From NCBI RefSeq assembly GCF_003052515.2, contig NZ_QARE02000006.1, positions 124,001 through 188,000 on the forward strand: a stretch of 64,000 nucleotides of DNA, written 5' to 3'. This document shows positions 11,485 through 20,396 of this stretch, piece by piece (the first letter of the stretch is position 1; each line of letters starts with the position of its first letter). The stretch comes from Pseudomonas sp. RIT409 (lineage in GTDB: Bacteria; Pseudomonadota; Gammaproteobacteria; Pseudomonadales; Pseudomonadaceae). Position numbers and translations under genes: made by a program. The notes below the pieces were generated by a model. The model was not told the origin of the DNA. It saw only the letters and a program-made list of their open reading frames with translations, and searched no databases.

Positions 11485-12177
11485 TTGGCAGTCAAAAAGA
11501 AACCTGCTCCCAAGCGTGGCGCCAGCCGTTACGAAGCGCCCGCAAAGAAGCCGATTCCGGGATGGGTGTGGCTGGCGATCGGCCTGTCGGTCGGCGCCTT
11601 CATCGTTTTCCTGATGAAACTCGAACCCGGTGGTGGCGACGACATCAAGCGTTCCAAGGCCGAGGCCAAGGCAGCGAAGATCGCCGAAGCGAACAAGACG
11701 CCGCCGAGCCCCACGGCACCTGTGAAGCCCAAATACGACTTCTATACGTTGTTGCCGGAATCGGAAGTGATCGTGCCGAACGAGGCCGTGCCAGAGAAGA
11801 CACCGCCTTCCGTTGCGACGCCGACCACGCCTGTCACACCCGAGCAGGCGGCGAAGATCGACACGGCGCGCGCCCAGGCAGCCCTCAGTGGCTTGACGCC
11901 TCCGCCAGCACCGCCGGTCGCCAAACCTGCAGCGGTCACGACATTTGTCCTGCAGGCGGGCTCGTTCCGCAAACAAGCCGATGCCGAAAAAGTGCGCGCG
12001 CAGATCATCCTGCTGGGGCAGGCGGCGACGGTTGAATCGGGGACCGTCAAAGACGAAACCTGGTACCGCGTAATGGTGGGGCCATTCAGCAATCGTGAAC
12101 AACTGACCACGGCGCAGAAGCAACTGGCGAGCGGCGGTTTCAGCAACCTGCTGCTGCAGCAACGCCAGGCCCGATAA
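11485..12177 (+). CDS. SPOR-domain membrane protein (FtsN-like)
   Basis: 230 residues: a basic cytoplasmic tail, one membrane helix (about residues 26-45, PGWVWLAIGLSVGAFIVFL), a Pro/Ala/Lys-rich periplasmic linker and a C-terminal SPOR domain (about 150-228) with VLQAGSFRKQADAE and YRVMVGPF. SPOR domains bind denuded glycan at the septum. The organisation resembles FtsN, but I do not see a clear FtsN essential segment, so the role in division is inferred. The TTG start lies directly after the argS stop, suggesting coupling. Confidence 0.85.
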   Translation: MAVKKKPAPKRGASRYEAPAKKPIPGWVWLAIGLSVGAFIVFLMKLEPGGGDDIKRSKAEAKAAKIAEANKTPPSPTAPVKPKYDFYTLLPESEVIVPNEAVPEKTPPSVATPTTPVTPEQAAKIDTARAQAALSGLTPPPAPPVAKPAAVTTFVLQAGSFRKQADAEKVRAQIILLGQAATVESGTVKDETWYRVMVGPFSNREQLTTAQKQLASGGFSNLLLQQRQAR

Positions 12178-12182
12178 TGAGG

Positions 12183-12204
12183 CGCGACGCGTCATAGCGT
12201 CGCG
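12183..12204 (+). terminator. GC-rich hairpin after the SPOR gene
   Basis: A perfect 8-bp stem, CGCGACGC/GCGTCGCG, with a GTCATA loop just after the stop codon. It has no T-run, so it is at best a weak terminator or an mRNA 3'-end stabiliser. Confidence 0.4.
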
Positions 12205-12302
12205 AACGGCTCGTTCAAGCCCATGCCCGTGCGGCAAAATCTGGCGCAATCCCCTGTGCCGTACCTGCCGGATGGGCTCGACCCGGCCATTTCTGCCCGA
12301 CG

Positions 12303-12330
12303 GTTGAAATACCCGACCTCACCCCCATAT
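12303..12330 (+). promoter_or_regulatory. Heat-shock (sigma-32, RpoH) promoter of hslVU
   Basis: A -35 GTTGAA (12303-12308) and -10 CCCCAT (12323-12328) are separated by 14 bases, close to the RpoH consensus CTTGAA-N13-15-CCCCAT. It is about 50 bases before the hslV start and fits the known heat-shock control of hslVU. Confidence 0.75.
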
Positions 12331-12377
12331 GAGTTTCCATCAGGCCATTTTCGGCCCGCAGCGTGGAGACTCTCCCC

Positions 12378-12908
12378 TTGACCACCATCGTTTCAGTCCG
12401 CCGCCAAGGCAAAGTCGTCATGGCGGGTGACGGCCAGGTTTCTCTGGGCAATACCGTCATGAAAGGCAACGCCAAGAAAGTCCGTCGCCTCTATCACGGC
12501 CAGGTCATCGCCGGTTTCGCAGGCGCCACCGCTGACGCCTTCACCCTGTTCGAGCGTTTCGAAGCCCAGTTGGAAAAACACCAGGGCCACCTCGTCCGCG
12601 CGGCCGTCGAACTGGCCAAGGATTGGCGCACCGACCGCTCCCTGAGCCGCCTGGAAGCGATGCTCGCGGTAGCCAACAAGGACGCATCGCTGATCATCAC
12701 CGGCAACGGTGACGTCGTCGAGCCCGAGGACGGTCTCATCGCCATGGGCTCCGGCGGTGCGTTCGCGCAGGCTGCAGCGCGTGCCCTGCTGCTGAAAACC
12801 GAATTGTCAGCGCGTGAAATCGCCGAAACCGCGTTGCACATCGCCGGTGATATCTGCGTGTTCACCAACCACAACATCACCATTGAGGAGCAGGACCTCG
12901 CCGAATGA
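12378..12908 (+). CDS. hslV: ATP-dependent protease peptidase subunit HslV
   Basis: 176 residues. Threonine protease of the proteasome-like HslUV complex. The catalytic threonine must follow the initiator directly. The TTG at 12378 gives [20 protein letters not shown], with GGAG upstream, so it is preferred over the GTG at 12363. Other conserved stretches are [35 protein letters not shown] and the GNGDV and GSGG loops. It lies directly upstream of hslU. Confidence 0.96.
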   Translation: MTTIVSVRRQGKVVMAGDGQVSLGNTVMKGNAKKVRRLYHGQVIAGFAGATADAFTLFERFEAQLEKHQGHLVRAAVELAKDWRTDRSLSRLEAMLAVANKDASLIITGNGDVVEPEDGLIAMGSGGAFAQAAARALLLKTELSAREIAETALHIAGDICVFTNHNITIEEQDLAE

Positions 12909-12974
12909 TCCCCGGCTGTGCCGCAAGTCATCGCGGCCGCCGGACCGAACCATTCAAGAGGACCGTTGAAACCC

Positions 12975-14312
12975 ATGTCCATGACTCCCCGTGAAATCGT
13001 CCACGAACTCAATCGCCATATCATCGGCCAGGACGATGCCAAGCGCGCCGTCGCCATTGCGCTGCGCAACCGCTGGCGTCGGATGCAACTGCCTGAAGAG
13101 CTGCGCGTTGAAGTCACACCGAAAAACATTCTGATGATCGGCCCCACCGGCGTCGGCAAAACGGAGATTGCCCGCCGTCTGGCCAAGCTCGCCAACGCGC
13201 CCTTCCTTAAAGTGGAAGCCACCAAGTTCACTGAGGTGGGTTACGTTGGCCGCGACGTCGAGTCCATCATCCGTGACCTGGCTGACGCGGCGATGAAACT
13301 GCTGCGCGAACAGGAAATGACCAAGGTCCGCCATCGCGCCGAAGATGCTGCTGAAGAGCGGATTCTCGACGCGCTGCTGCCACCGGCACGCACCGGTTTC
13401 AGCGAAGAGGCGTCACCGAGCAGTGATTCCAATACCCGCCAGCTGTTCCGCAAACGGCTGCGTGAAGGCCAGTTGGACGACAAGGAAATCGAGATCGAAG
13501 TCGCTGAAATGTCCGGGGTCGATATCTCTGCGCCGCCCGGCATGGAAGAGATGACCAACCAGCTGCAAAGCCTGTTCGCGAACATGGGCAAGGGCAAGAA
13601 GAAAAGTCGCAAGCTGAAGGTCAAGGAAGCGCTCAAGATGGTCCGCGACGAAGAAGCGAGCCGTCTGGTCAATGACGAAGAACTCAAAGGCAAAGCGCTG
13701 GAGGCCGTCGAACAGCACGGCATCGTGTTCATCGACGAAATCGATAAAGTCGCCAAACGCGGCAACGTCGGCGGCGCTGACGTCTCCCGTGAAGGTGTGC
13801 AGCGCGACTTGCTGCCGCTGATCGAGGGTTGCACGGTCAACACCAAGCTGGGCATGGTCAAGACAGACCACATTCTGTTCATCGCCTCAGGCGCTTTCCA
13901 CCTCAGCAAGCCCAGCGATCTGGTGCCCGAGCTGCAAGGCCGTCTGCCGATCCGCGTGGAATTGAAAGCCCTGAGCCCGCAAGATTTCGAGCGCATCCTG
14001 AGCGAACCCCATGCCTCGCTGACCGAGCAGTACCGCGAGCTGCTGAAAACCGAAGGCCTGAACATCGAGTTCCAACCTGACGGCATCAAGCGCCTGGCCG
14101 AAATTGCCTGGCAGGTGAACGAGAAAACCGAAAACATCGGCGCCCGTCGTCTGCATACGCTGTTGGAGCGGCTGCTGGAAGAAGTGTCGTTCAGCGCCGG
14201 CGACCTCGGCAGTGCCCAAGACACCGCGACCATCAAAATCGACGCCGACTACGTCAACAGCCATCTTGGCGAACTGGCGGAAGACGAAGATTTGTCGCGT
14301 TATATTCTTTAA
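12975..14312 (+). CDS. hslU: ATP-dependent protease ATPase subunit HslU
   Basis: 445 residues. AAA+ unfoldase that feeds substrates to HslV. It has Walker [10 protein letters not shown], the pore motif GYVGRDVE, an intermediate domain (about 110-240), Walker [11 protein letters not shown] and the C-terminal SRYIL tail that inserts into HslV. The frame is open from 12918, but ATG 12975 ([26 protein letters not shown]) is the family start. It forms a two-gene heat-shock operon with hslV. Confidence 0.97.
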   Translation: MSMTPREIVHELNRHIIGQDDAKRAVAIALRNRWRRMQLPEELRVEVTPKNILMIGPTGVGKTEIARRLAKLANAPFLKVEATKFTEVGYVGRDVESIIRDLADAAMKLLREQEMTKVRHRAEDAAEERILDALLPPARTGFSEEASPSSDSNTRQLFRKRLREGQLDDKEIEIEVAEMSGVDISAPPGMEEMTNQLQSLFANMGKGKKKSRKLKVKEALKMVRDEEASRLVNDEELKGKALEAVEQHGIVFIDEIDKVAKRGNVGGADVSREGVQRDLLPLIEGCTVNTKLGMVKTDHILFIASGAFHLSKPSDLVPELQGRLPIRVELKALSPQDFERILSEPHASLTEQYRELLKTEGLNIEFQPDGIKRLAEIAWQVNEKTENIGARRLHTLLERLLEEVSFSAGDLGSAQDTATIKIDADYVNSHLGELAEDEDLSRYIL

Positions 14313-14321
14313 AAGCAGCGG

Positions 14322-14400
14322 CTAGCTATAAGCTTCAAGTCACCAGCAGATATCATTGCGATCCGATATCTGCTTCTACTTGAAGCTTGCCGCTTATAGC
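14322..14400. repeat. Long palindromic gene-end repeat after hslU
   Basis: Nested inverted repeat: AAGCTTCAAGT (14331-14341) pairs with ACTTGAAGCTT (14379-14389), and AGCAGATATC (14346-14355) pairs with GATATCTGCT (14366-14375). The outer CTATAAG-like words also match. It resembles the element after ponA and may end hslU transcription. The GAGG that serves the next gene lies just outside its right edge. Confidence 0.7.
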
Positions 14401-14414
14401 TTGAGGCTGCCCCC

Positions 14415-14792
14415 ATGTCCCGACTCCCCACCGCCATCCAGCTTCACAAAGCCTCGAAGGTCCTCACGCTCAAATACGGCCCAGAGGAGGAGTATCATCT
14501 GCCCGCGGAATTTCTCCGGGTGCACTCACCCTCCGCCGAGGTACAGGGTCACGGCAAGCCGATTCTGCAATTCGGCAAACAGGGTGTCGGGCTGGTGCAG
14601 ATAGAACCGGCTGGTCAGTACGCACTAAAACTGACCTTCGACGATGGCCATGACAGCGGGTTGTTCACTTGGGAGTACCTGGAGCAACTGGCCTTGCGCC
14701 AGACATCGTTGTGGGAGGATTACCTGGCCGAACTCAAGGCCGCCGGCAAATCCCGCGACCCTTCCGAGCAAGTCATTCGCCTGATGCTCTAG
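14415..14792 (+). CDS. DUF971 (gamma-butyrobetaine hydroxylase N-terminal-like) protein
   Basis: A 125-residue single-domain protein. The DUF971 fold is seen in LKYGPEEEYHLPAEFLRVHSPSAE and in YALKLTFDDGHDSGLFTWEYL. In eukaryotic butyrobetaine and trimethyllysine hydroxylases this domain precedes the oxygenase; here it stands alone. Its function is unknown, and a link to iron-sulphur or metal handling has been suggested for relatives. It sits between hslU and the PHA genes in many pseudomonads. Confidence 0.85.
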   Translation: MSRLPTAIQLHKASKVLTLKYGPEEEYHLPAEFLRVHSPSAEVQGHGKPILQFGKQGVGLVQIEPAGQYALKLTFDDGHDSGLFTWEYLEQLALRQTSLWEDYLAELKAAGKSRDPSEQVIRLML

Positions 14793-15132
14793 CCACCGCT
14801 CTGGAACGCCACTCGACGTTTTAGGACGCACTTTCTAATCCGATCTGCTTCAATGTTCCGCGCAGCGGCCAATGACTGGCGCTGCTTGCGATTTTTATAA
14901 ATCTCGCGTAACCAATGGTTCTGGCAAGTTCTCTGCATCGGTGTCGTTGCAGAAGCGTGTCGGTGTGTTCGCAGCAGTCCCAGGTAGCGCCATCCAACAT
15001 CCGGCGCCTTGCAGGAACGTGCACATCCTAGGTGTTAATCATCGGTCACCCGAGAGCAGTACTGGCGTTTGCCTGTGTCGCTTATTTCCACAGGGCTGCC
15101 AGTGCTCGTCTCAGGACAATGGAGCGTCGTAG
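14793..15132 (+). other. Upstream region of phaC1 without a gene
   Basis: 340 bases between the DUF971 gene and phaC1 with no convincing coding sequence. It contains the -24/-12 promoter candidate at 14922-14938 and a ribosome-binding GGAGC just before the phaC1 ATG. I see no clear terminator. Confidence 0.6.
14922..14938 (+). promoter_or_regulatory. Candidate sigma-54 (-24/-12) promoter of phaC1
   Basis: TGGCAAGTTCTCTGCA has GG and GC separated by the required 10 bases; the -24 element is good and the -12 element is CTGCA instead of TTGCA. It is about 200 bases upstream of phaC1. Nitrogen or carbon control of PHA synthesis makes a sigma-54 promoter plausible, but this is a motif match only. 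Confidence 0.4.
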
Positions 15133-16812
15133 ATGAGTAACAAGAGTAATGATGACCTGCCGCGTCAAGCCTCTGAACACACCCTGGGTCTGAACCCCGT
15201 CGTCGGTCTGAGGCGCAAGGATCTGCTTACCACGGCACGCATGGTGTTGACCCAAGCCATCCGGCAACCCTTCCACAGCGCCAAGCACGTGGCCCATTTC
15301 GGGCTGGAATTGAAAAACGTCATCCTCGGCCGCTCCGCCCTGACACCCGACAGCGACGACCGCCGCTTCGCCGACCCGGCTTGGAGTCAGAACCCGCTGT
15401 ACCGCCGCTATCTGCAGACCTACCTGGCCTGGCGCAAGGAACTGCATGACTGGATCGAAGACAGCAGCCTTTCCGAGCAGGACACCAGCCGTGGCCACTT
15501 CGTCATCAACCTTCTGACTGAAGCCATGTCGCCCACCAACGGCGCGGCCAATCCAGCGGCGATCAAGCGCTTCTTCGAGACGGGCGGCAAAAGCATACTC
15601 GACGGCCTCTCGCACTTGGCCAAGGACCTGGTGAACAATGGCGGCATGCCGAGCCAAGTCAACATGGACGCTTTCGAGGTCGGCAAGAATCTAGGCACCA
15701 CCGAAGGTGCCGTGGTCTTCCGCAACGACCTGCTGGAGTTGATCCAGTACAAGCCGATTACCGAGCAGGTTCACGAACGGCCACTGTTGGTGGTGCCCCC
15801 CCAGATCAACAAGTTCTACGTATTCGACCTCAGCCAGGACAAGAGCCTGGCGCGCTTCTGCCTGCGCAACAACGTGCAGACCTTCATCATCAGTTGGCGC
15901 AACCCGACCAAAGCGCAGCGGGAATGGGGGTTGTCGACCTATATCGATGCGGTAAAAGAAGCTGTCGATGTGGTCTGCAAGATCACCGGCAGCAAAGATG
16001 TGAACATGCTGGGCGCCTGCTCGGGCGGCATTACCTGCACGGCGCTGCTGGGGCATTACGCCGCGCTGGGGGAACAGAAAGTCAACGCACTGACGCTGCT
16101 GGTGAGCGTCCTCGACACCACGCTCGACACCCAGGTGGCGCTGTTCGTCGACGAGCAGACCCTCGAATCCGCCAAGCGCCACTCCTACCAGGCAGGGGTG
16201 CTGGAAGGCAAAGACATGGCCAAGGTCTTCGCCTGGATGCGCCCCAATGATCTGATCTGGAATTATTGGGTGAACAATTACCTGCTGGGCAACGAGCCGC
16301 CGGTGTTCGACATCCTGTTCTGGAACAACGACACCACGCGTCTGCCCGCCGCGTTCCATGGCGACCTGATCGAAATGTTCAAGACCAACCCGCTGGTGCG
16401 CCCTAATGCGCTTGAAGTCTGCGGGACGCCCATCGATCTGAAACAGGTCAAAAGTGACATCTTCTGTCTGGCAGGCACCAACGACCACATCACGCCTTGG
16501 GTCTCGTGCTACAAATCGGCACGGCTGTTCGGGGGAAAAACCGAATTCGTCTTGTCCAACAGCGGCCACATTCAAAGCATCCTGAACCCGCCAGGCAATC
16601 CGAAGGCGCGCTACATGACCAACCCGGACCTGCCGGAAGAGGCGAGCCGCTGGCAGGAAGATGCGAGCAAGCACACCGATTCCTGGTGGCTGCATTGGCA
16701 GGCCTGGCAAGCGGAACGGTCAGGCAAGCTTAAAAAATCCCCCGCTACACTGGGTAACAAAGCGTATCCAGCGGGCGAGGCTTCGCCGGGGACCTATGTG
16801 CATGAACGTTAA
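15133..16812 (+). CDS. phaC1: Class II poly(3-hydroxyalkanoate) synthase PhaC1
   Basis: 559 residues. Polymerises medium-chain-length (R)-3-hydroxyacyl-CoA into storage polyester at the granule surface. It has the PhaC N-terminal domain and an alpha/beta-hydrolase fold with a lipase-like box, GACSGG. The nucleophile is Cys296, and the catalytic Asp451 and His452 (NDHITPW) and His479 (SGHIQSIL) fall at the positions known for Pseudomonas PhaC1. GGAGC lies seven bases before the ATG. It is the first gene of the phaC1-phaZ-phaC2-phaD cluster. Confidence 0.97.
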   Translation: MSNKSNDDLPRQASEHTLGLNPVVGLRRKDLLTTARMVLTQAIRQPFHSAKHVAHFGLELKNVILGRSALTPDSDDRRFADPAWSQNPLYRRYLQTYLAWRKELHDWIEDSSLSEQDTSRGHFVINLLTEAMSPTNGAANPAAIKRFFETGGKSILDGLSHLAKDLVNNGGMPSQVNMDAFEVGKNLGTTEGAVVFRNDLLELIQYKPITEQVHERPLLVVPPQINKFYVFDLSQDKSLARFCLRNNVQTFIISWRNPTKAQREWGLSTYIDAVKEAVDVVCKITGSKDVNMLGACSGGITCTALLGHYAALGEQKVNALTLLVSVLDTTLDTQVALFVDEQTLESAKRHSYQAGVLEGKDMAKVFAWMRPNDLIWNYWVNNYLLGNEPPVFDILFWNNDTTRLPAAFHGDLIEMFKTNPLVRPNALEVCGTPIDLKQVKSDIFCLAGTNDHITPWVSCYKSARLFGGKTEFVLSNSGHIQSILNPPGNPKARYMTNPDLPEEASRWQEDASKHTDSWWLHWQAWQAERSGKLKKSPATLGNKAYPAGEASPGTYVHER

Positions 16813-16919
16813 TCGTTCGTGATGGGATGAAACACGTGTGAGGGCGCGCTCGCTCTCACGGGAAGGTCGCGCTCTGCCCGGACAGCAGTCATCGGCGTTC
16901 AACCAACAGGGCTTCGCGC

Positions 16920-17774
16920 ATGCCGCAACCGTTCGTATTCCGCACCATCGATCTGGATGGCCACAACATCCGCACCGCGGTGCGCCCCGGCAAGGAGCAT
17001 CTGACGCCGTTGCTGATCTTCAACGGCATCGGGGCCAACCTTGAGCTGGTATTTCCGTTTGTCGACGCGCTGGATCCGGACCTGGAAATCATCGCCTTCG
17101 ATGTGCCCGGTGTGGGCGGCTCTTCGACGCCAAGCCGGCCCTACCGCTTCCCCGGCCTGGCAAAACTCGCAGCACGCATGCTCGATTATCTGGACTACGG
17201 CCAGGTCAATGCCATCGGGGTTTCGTGGGGCGGTGCGCTGGCTCAGCAGTTCGCCCACGACTACCCCGAGCGCTGCAAGAAGCTTGTATTGGCGGCGACG
17301 GCAGCGGGCGCATTCATGGTGCCGGGCAAGCCGAAAGTCCTGTGGATGATGGCCAGCCCAAGGCGCTACATTCAGCCCTCCCATGTCATTCGCATCGCGC
17401 CGGACATCTACGGCGGCGCGTTCAGGCGCGATCCCCACCTGGCCGCCAACCATGCCGCCAAGGTCCGCTCTTCCGGCAAGCTCGGCTATTACTGGCAGTT
17501 GTTCGCGGGGGTAGGCTGGACCAGCATCCATTGGCTGCACAAAATCCGTCAGCCCACGCTGGTGCTGGCCGGGGACGACGACCCCTTGATTCCTTTGATC
17601 AATATGCGACTACTGGCCTGGCGCATACCCAATGCCCAGCTACACATAATCGACGATGGGCATTTGTTTTTAATCACTCGCGCCGAAGCTGTCGCGCCCA
17701 TCATCATGAAATTTCTCCAGCAAGAACGGCAGCGCGCCGTCATGCATCCCAAGCCCGCACCCGTGGTGCGCTAA
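16920..17774 (+). CDS. phaZ: Intracellular PHA depolymerase PhaZ
   Basis: 284 residues. Alpha/beta-hydrolase that degrades stored mcl-PHA. The catalytic Ser is in GVSWGG (about residue 102), Asp in LAGDDDPLIP and His in DDGHLFL, with the oxyanion region FNGIGANLE. Its place between the two synthase genes is standard, and it allows polymer turnover to be coupled to synthesis. Confidence 0.96.
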   Translation: MPQPFVFRTIDLDGHNIRTAVRPGKEHLTPLLIFNGIGANLELVFPFVDALDPDLEIIAFDVPGVGGSSTPSRPYRFPGLAKLAARMLDYLDYGQVNAIGVSWGGALAQQFAHDYPERCKKLVLAATAAGAFMVPGKPKVLWMMASPRRYIQPSHVIRIAPDIYGGAFRRDPHLAANHAAKVRSSGKLGYYWQLFAGVGWTSIHWLHKIRQPTLVLAGDDDPLIPLINMRLLAWRIPNAQLHIIDDGHLFLITRAEAVAPIIMKFLQQERQRAVMHPKPAPVVR

Positions 17775-17934
17775 ACCGAGGATGGCACTGGAGCCGGCAG
17801 GAGTCCGCTCAACGAAAACCGCTGTATCGACTGTGTCATGGGGCGGGATTGCCCCGACGCAGAACGGCGCGCTAGCGCTTTGAGCCCTGCGCGCAGGTGC
17901 TTTGCCTGATGGCCTGACGAAGGAGTGTTGACCC

Positions 17935-19616
17935 ATGCGAGAAAAACCGGCGAAGACCAGCTACCCGGTGCCCGCCACCTACATCAATGCGCAGAGCGCA
18001 ATCACGGGCTTGCGCGGCAGAAACCTGTTTTCCACCCTGCGCAACGTGGCACTGCAGGGGCTCAAGCGTCCGGCTTACACCGCTCGGCATGCGCTGGCAC
18101 TGGGTAGCCAGTTGGGCAAAGTCATGCTCGGCGACACGCCTCACCAACCGCACCCGCAGGACACGCGCTTCAGCGACCCCACCTGGACGCACAACCCCCT
18201 TTACCGCCGCGGCCTGCAGGCCTACCTGAGTTGTCAGCACCAAGTGCGTGAATGGATTGCCCACAGTGGCCTGTCCGAAGACGACCGCTCCCGCGCGCAG
18301 TTCATTTTCGCGCTGCTGAACGATGCGTTGTCGCCCACCAATACGTTGATCAACCCGCTGGCAGTCAAGGAGCTGTTCAATACGGGCGGCACCAGTGTGC
18401 TCAAAGGCATGAGCCACATGCTGGACGACTTCATGCACAACAACGGCCTGCCCAGCCAGACCACCAAGGATGCCTTCGAGATTGGCCGCACGCTCGCCAT
18501 GACCCCGGCACGGTGGTGTTCCGCAACGAATTGCTGGAGCTGATCCAGTATTCGCCCATGAGCGAGAAGCAATACGCGCGACCGCTCTTGATCGTGCCGC
18601 CGCAGATCAACAAGTTCTACATATTCGACCTCAGCCCCAGTAACAGCTTCGTTCAGTACACACTGAAGAACGGCCTGCAGACCTTCATCATCAGTTGGCG
18701 CAACCCCGACGTACGCCATCGGGAATGGGGCTTGTCGAGCTATGTGCAAGCGGTCGAAGAGGCCATGAACGTTTGCCGCGCCATCACGGGCGCACGCGAG
18801 GTCAACCTCATGGGGGCGTGTGCCGGTGGCCTGACGATTGCCGCCTTGCAGGGCCACCTGCAGGCCAAGCGGCAGATGCGCCGAGTGGCCAGCGCAACCT
18901 ACCTCGTCAGCTTGCTCGACAGCCAGATCGAAAGCCCCGCCACGCTGTTCATCGATGAGCAGACGCTGGAAGCGGCCAAGCGTCGCTCCTACCAGAAAGG
19001 CGTGCTCGATGGCCGGGACATGGCCAGGGTTTTCGCGTGGATGCGGCCTAACGACCTGATCTGGACTTACTGGGTCAACAACTACCTGCTCGGAAAGGCG
19101 CCACCGCCCTTCGACATCCTCTACTGGAATAACGACACCACCCGTCTGCCGGCGGCCCTGCACGGTGATCTACTGGACTTCTTCAAACACAACCCGCTCA
19201 CCCATCCGGGGGGACTGGAAGTGTGCGGTACCCCCATCGACCTGCAAAAGGTCACCGTGGACAGCTTCAGCGTGGCCGGTATCAACGACCACATCACGCC
19301 GTGGGACGTGGTGTACCGCTCGACCTTGCTGCTGGGCGGCGAACGACGCTTTCTGCTATCCAACAGCGGGCATGTGCAAAGCATCCTCAACCCGCCCGGC
19401 AATCCGAAAGCCAACTTCGTCGAGAACGGCAAGCTGAGCGGCGACCCGCGAGCCTGGTACTACGATGCGCACCGCACGGACGGAAGCTGGTGGCCGACGT
19501 GGCTGAAATGGATTCAGGAGCGCTCGGGCGCGCAGAAAGAAACCCTGGCGGCATTGGGCAACCAGAATTATCCACCCATGGAAGCAGCGCCGGGGACCTA
19601 TGTGCGTGTCCGTTGA
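17935..19616 (+). pseudogene. phaC2: PHA synthase PhaC2, interrupted by a -1 frameshift
   Basis: Two frames together encode a complete class II synthase. The first (from ATG 17935, GGAG upstream) gives residues 1 to about 190, up to DAFEIGRTLAMTP, then runs into nonsense and stops near 18543. The second resumes exactly at GTVVFRNELLELIQY (18507 onward) and continues to the normal end at 19616, including the nucleophile box GACAGG and the NDHITPW and SGHVQSIL motifs. One base, most likely a G in the run at 18506-18509, is missing. Restored, the protein would be 560 residues. The nucleophile, Asp and both His residues lie in the second part, so unless ribosomes slip or the base is a sequencing error, the gene is inactive. 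Confidence 0.88.
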
Positions 19617-19673
19617 GCAGCTGCCGCTGGGCGCCCGCATCACTCCAAACCGCTGCATGATCAAGAAGACCGG

Positions 19674-20288
19674 ATGAAGACCCGCGACCGCATACTCGAA
19701 TGTGCCCTGGTGTTGTTCAATCGCCAGGGCGAGCCGAACGTCTCGACGCTGGAAATCGCCAATGAGCTGGAAATCAGCCCCGGCAACCTCTATTACCATT
19801 TTCATGGCAAGGAGCCGATGGTGATGGAGCTGTTTGGGCGTTTCCAGGCCGAGCTGGCGCCCCTGCTGAACCCTCCCGCCGATGCGCGACTGGAGGCAGA
19901 GGATTATTGGCTGTTCCTGCACCTGATCGTCGAGCGCCTGTCCCACTACCGGTTTCTCTTTCAGGACCTGTCGAACCTGGCCAGCCGTCTGCCCAGGCTT
20001 GGGCGGGGCATCCGCGGCCTGCTCGACGCCATCAAGCGCACCCTTGCCTCGCTGCTCGCCCGTCTGAAAGCCGAGGGCCAAGTCACGAGCGACACCCAGG
20101 CATTGGGGCAACTGGTCGAACAGATCACCATGACCCTGCTGTTTTCGCTGGATTACCAGCGCATCCTGGACCGCGAAGGCGAAACCCGTGTGGTGGTTTA
20201 CCAGATCATGATGCTCGTGGCGCCCCACCTAAAACCCGCATCGCGGCACGCGGCCGAAAAGCTCGCGCTGCATTATCTGGGGGACTGA
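19674..20288 (+). CDS. phaD: TetR-family regulator PhaD
   Basis: 204 residues. The N-terminal TetR helix-turn-helix spans about residues 1-50, with VSTLEIANELEISPGNLYYHFHGKE. The remaining all-helical domain binds the effector. PhaD is known in P. putida as an activator-like controller of phaC1 and phaI that responds to an acyl-CoA intermediate. It lies directly downstream of phaC2 and convergent with phaF. Confidence 0.94.
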   Translation: MKTRDRILECALVLFNRQGEPNVSTLEIANELEISPGNLYYHFHGKEPMVMELFGRFQAELAPLLNPPADARLEAEDYWLFLHLIVERLSHYRFLFQDLSNLASRLPRLGRGIRGLLDAIKRTLASLLARLKAEGQVTSDTQALGQLVEQITMTLLFSLDYQRILDREGETRVVVYQIMMLVAPHLKPASRHAAEKLALHYLGD

Positions 20289-20344
20289 CATCGGCTTTCG
20301 ATTCTGCGTGCCGTCCGCGCGGGACGCGCAATGAGTGTGATGAA

Positions 20345-20378
20345 AAAAACCCGACCTGCCTGCACAGTTCGGGTTTTT
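20345..20378. terminator. Bidirectional terminator between phaD and phaF
   Basis: AAAAACCCGA (20345-20354) pairs with TCGGGTTTTT (20369-20378) around a 14-base loop. The A-run and T-run on either side let it serve both convergent transcripts. Confidence 0.88.
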
Positions 20379-20396
20379 CGTCGGGCCAGCCGAGAA

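Noticed and set aside
9195..11513. A 772-codon open frame on the minus strand across priA and argS
   Set aside because: It lies antisense to two certain genes, its protein is Gln/His/Val-rich with no family motif, and it is a by-product of high GC in the third codon position.
14869..14892. TGGCGCTGCTTGC upstream of phaC1 as a sigma-54 promoter
   Set aside because: GG and GC are only 8 bases apart instead of 10; the site at 14922 has the right spacing.
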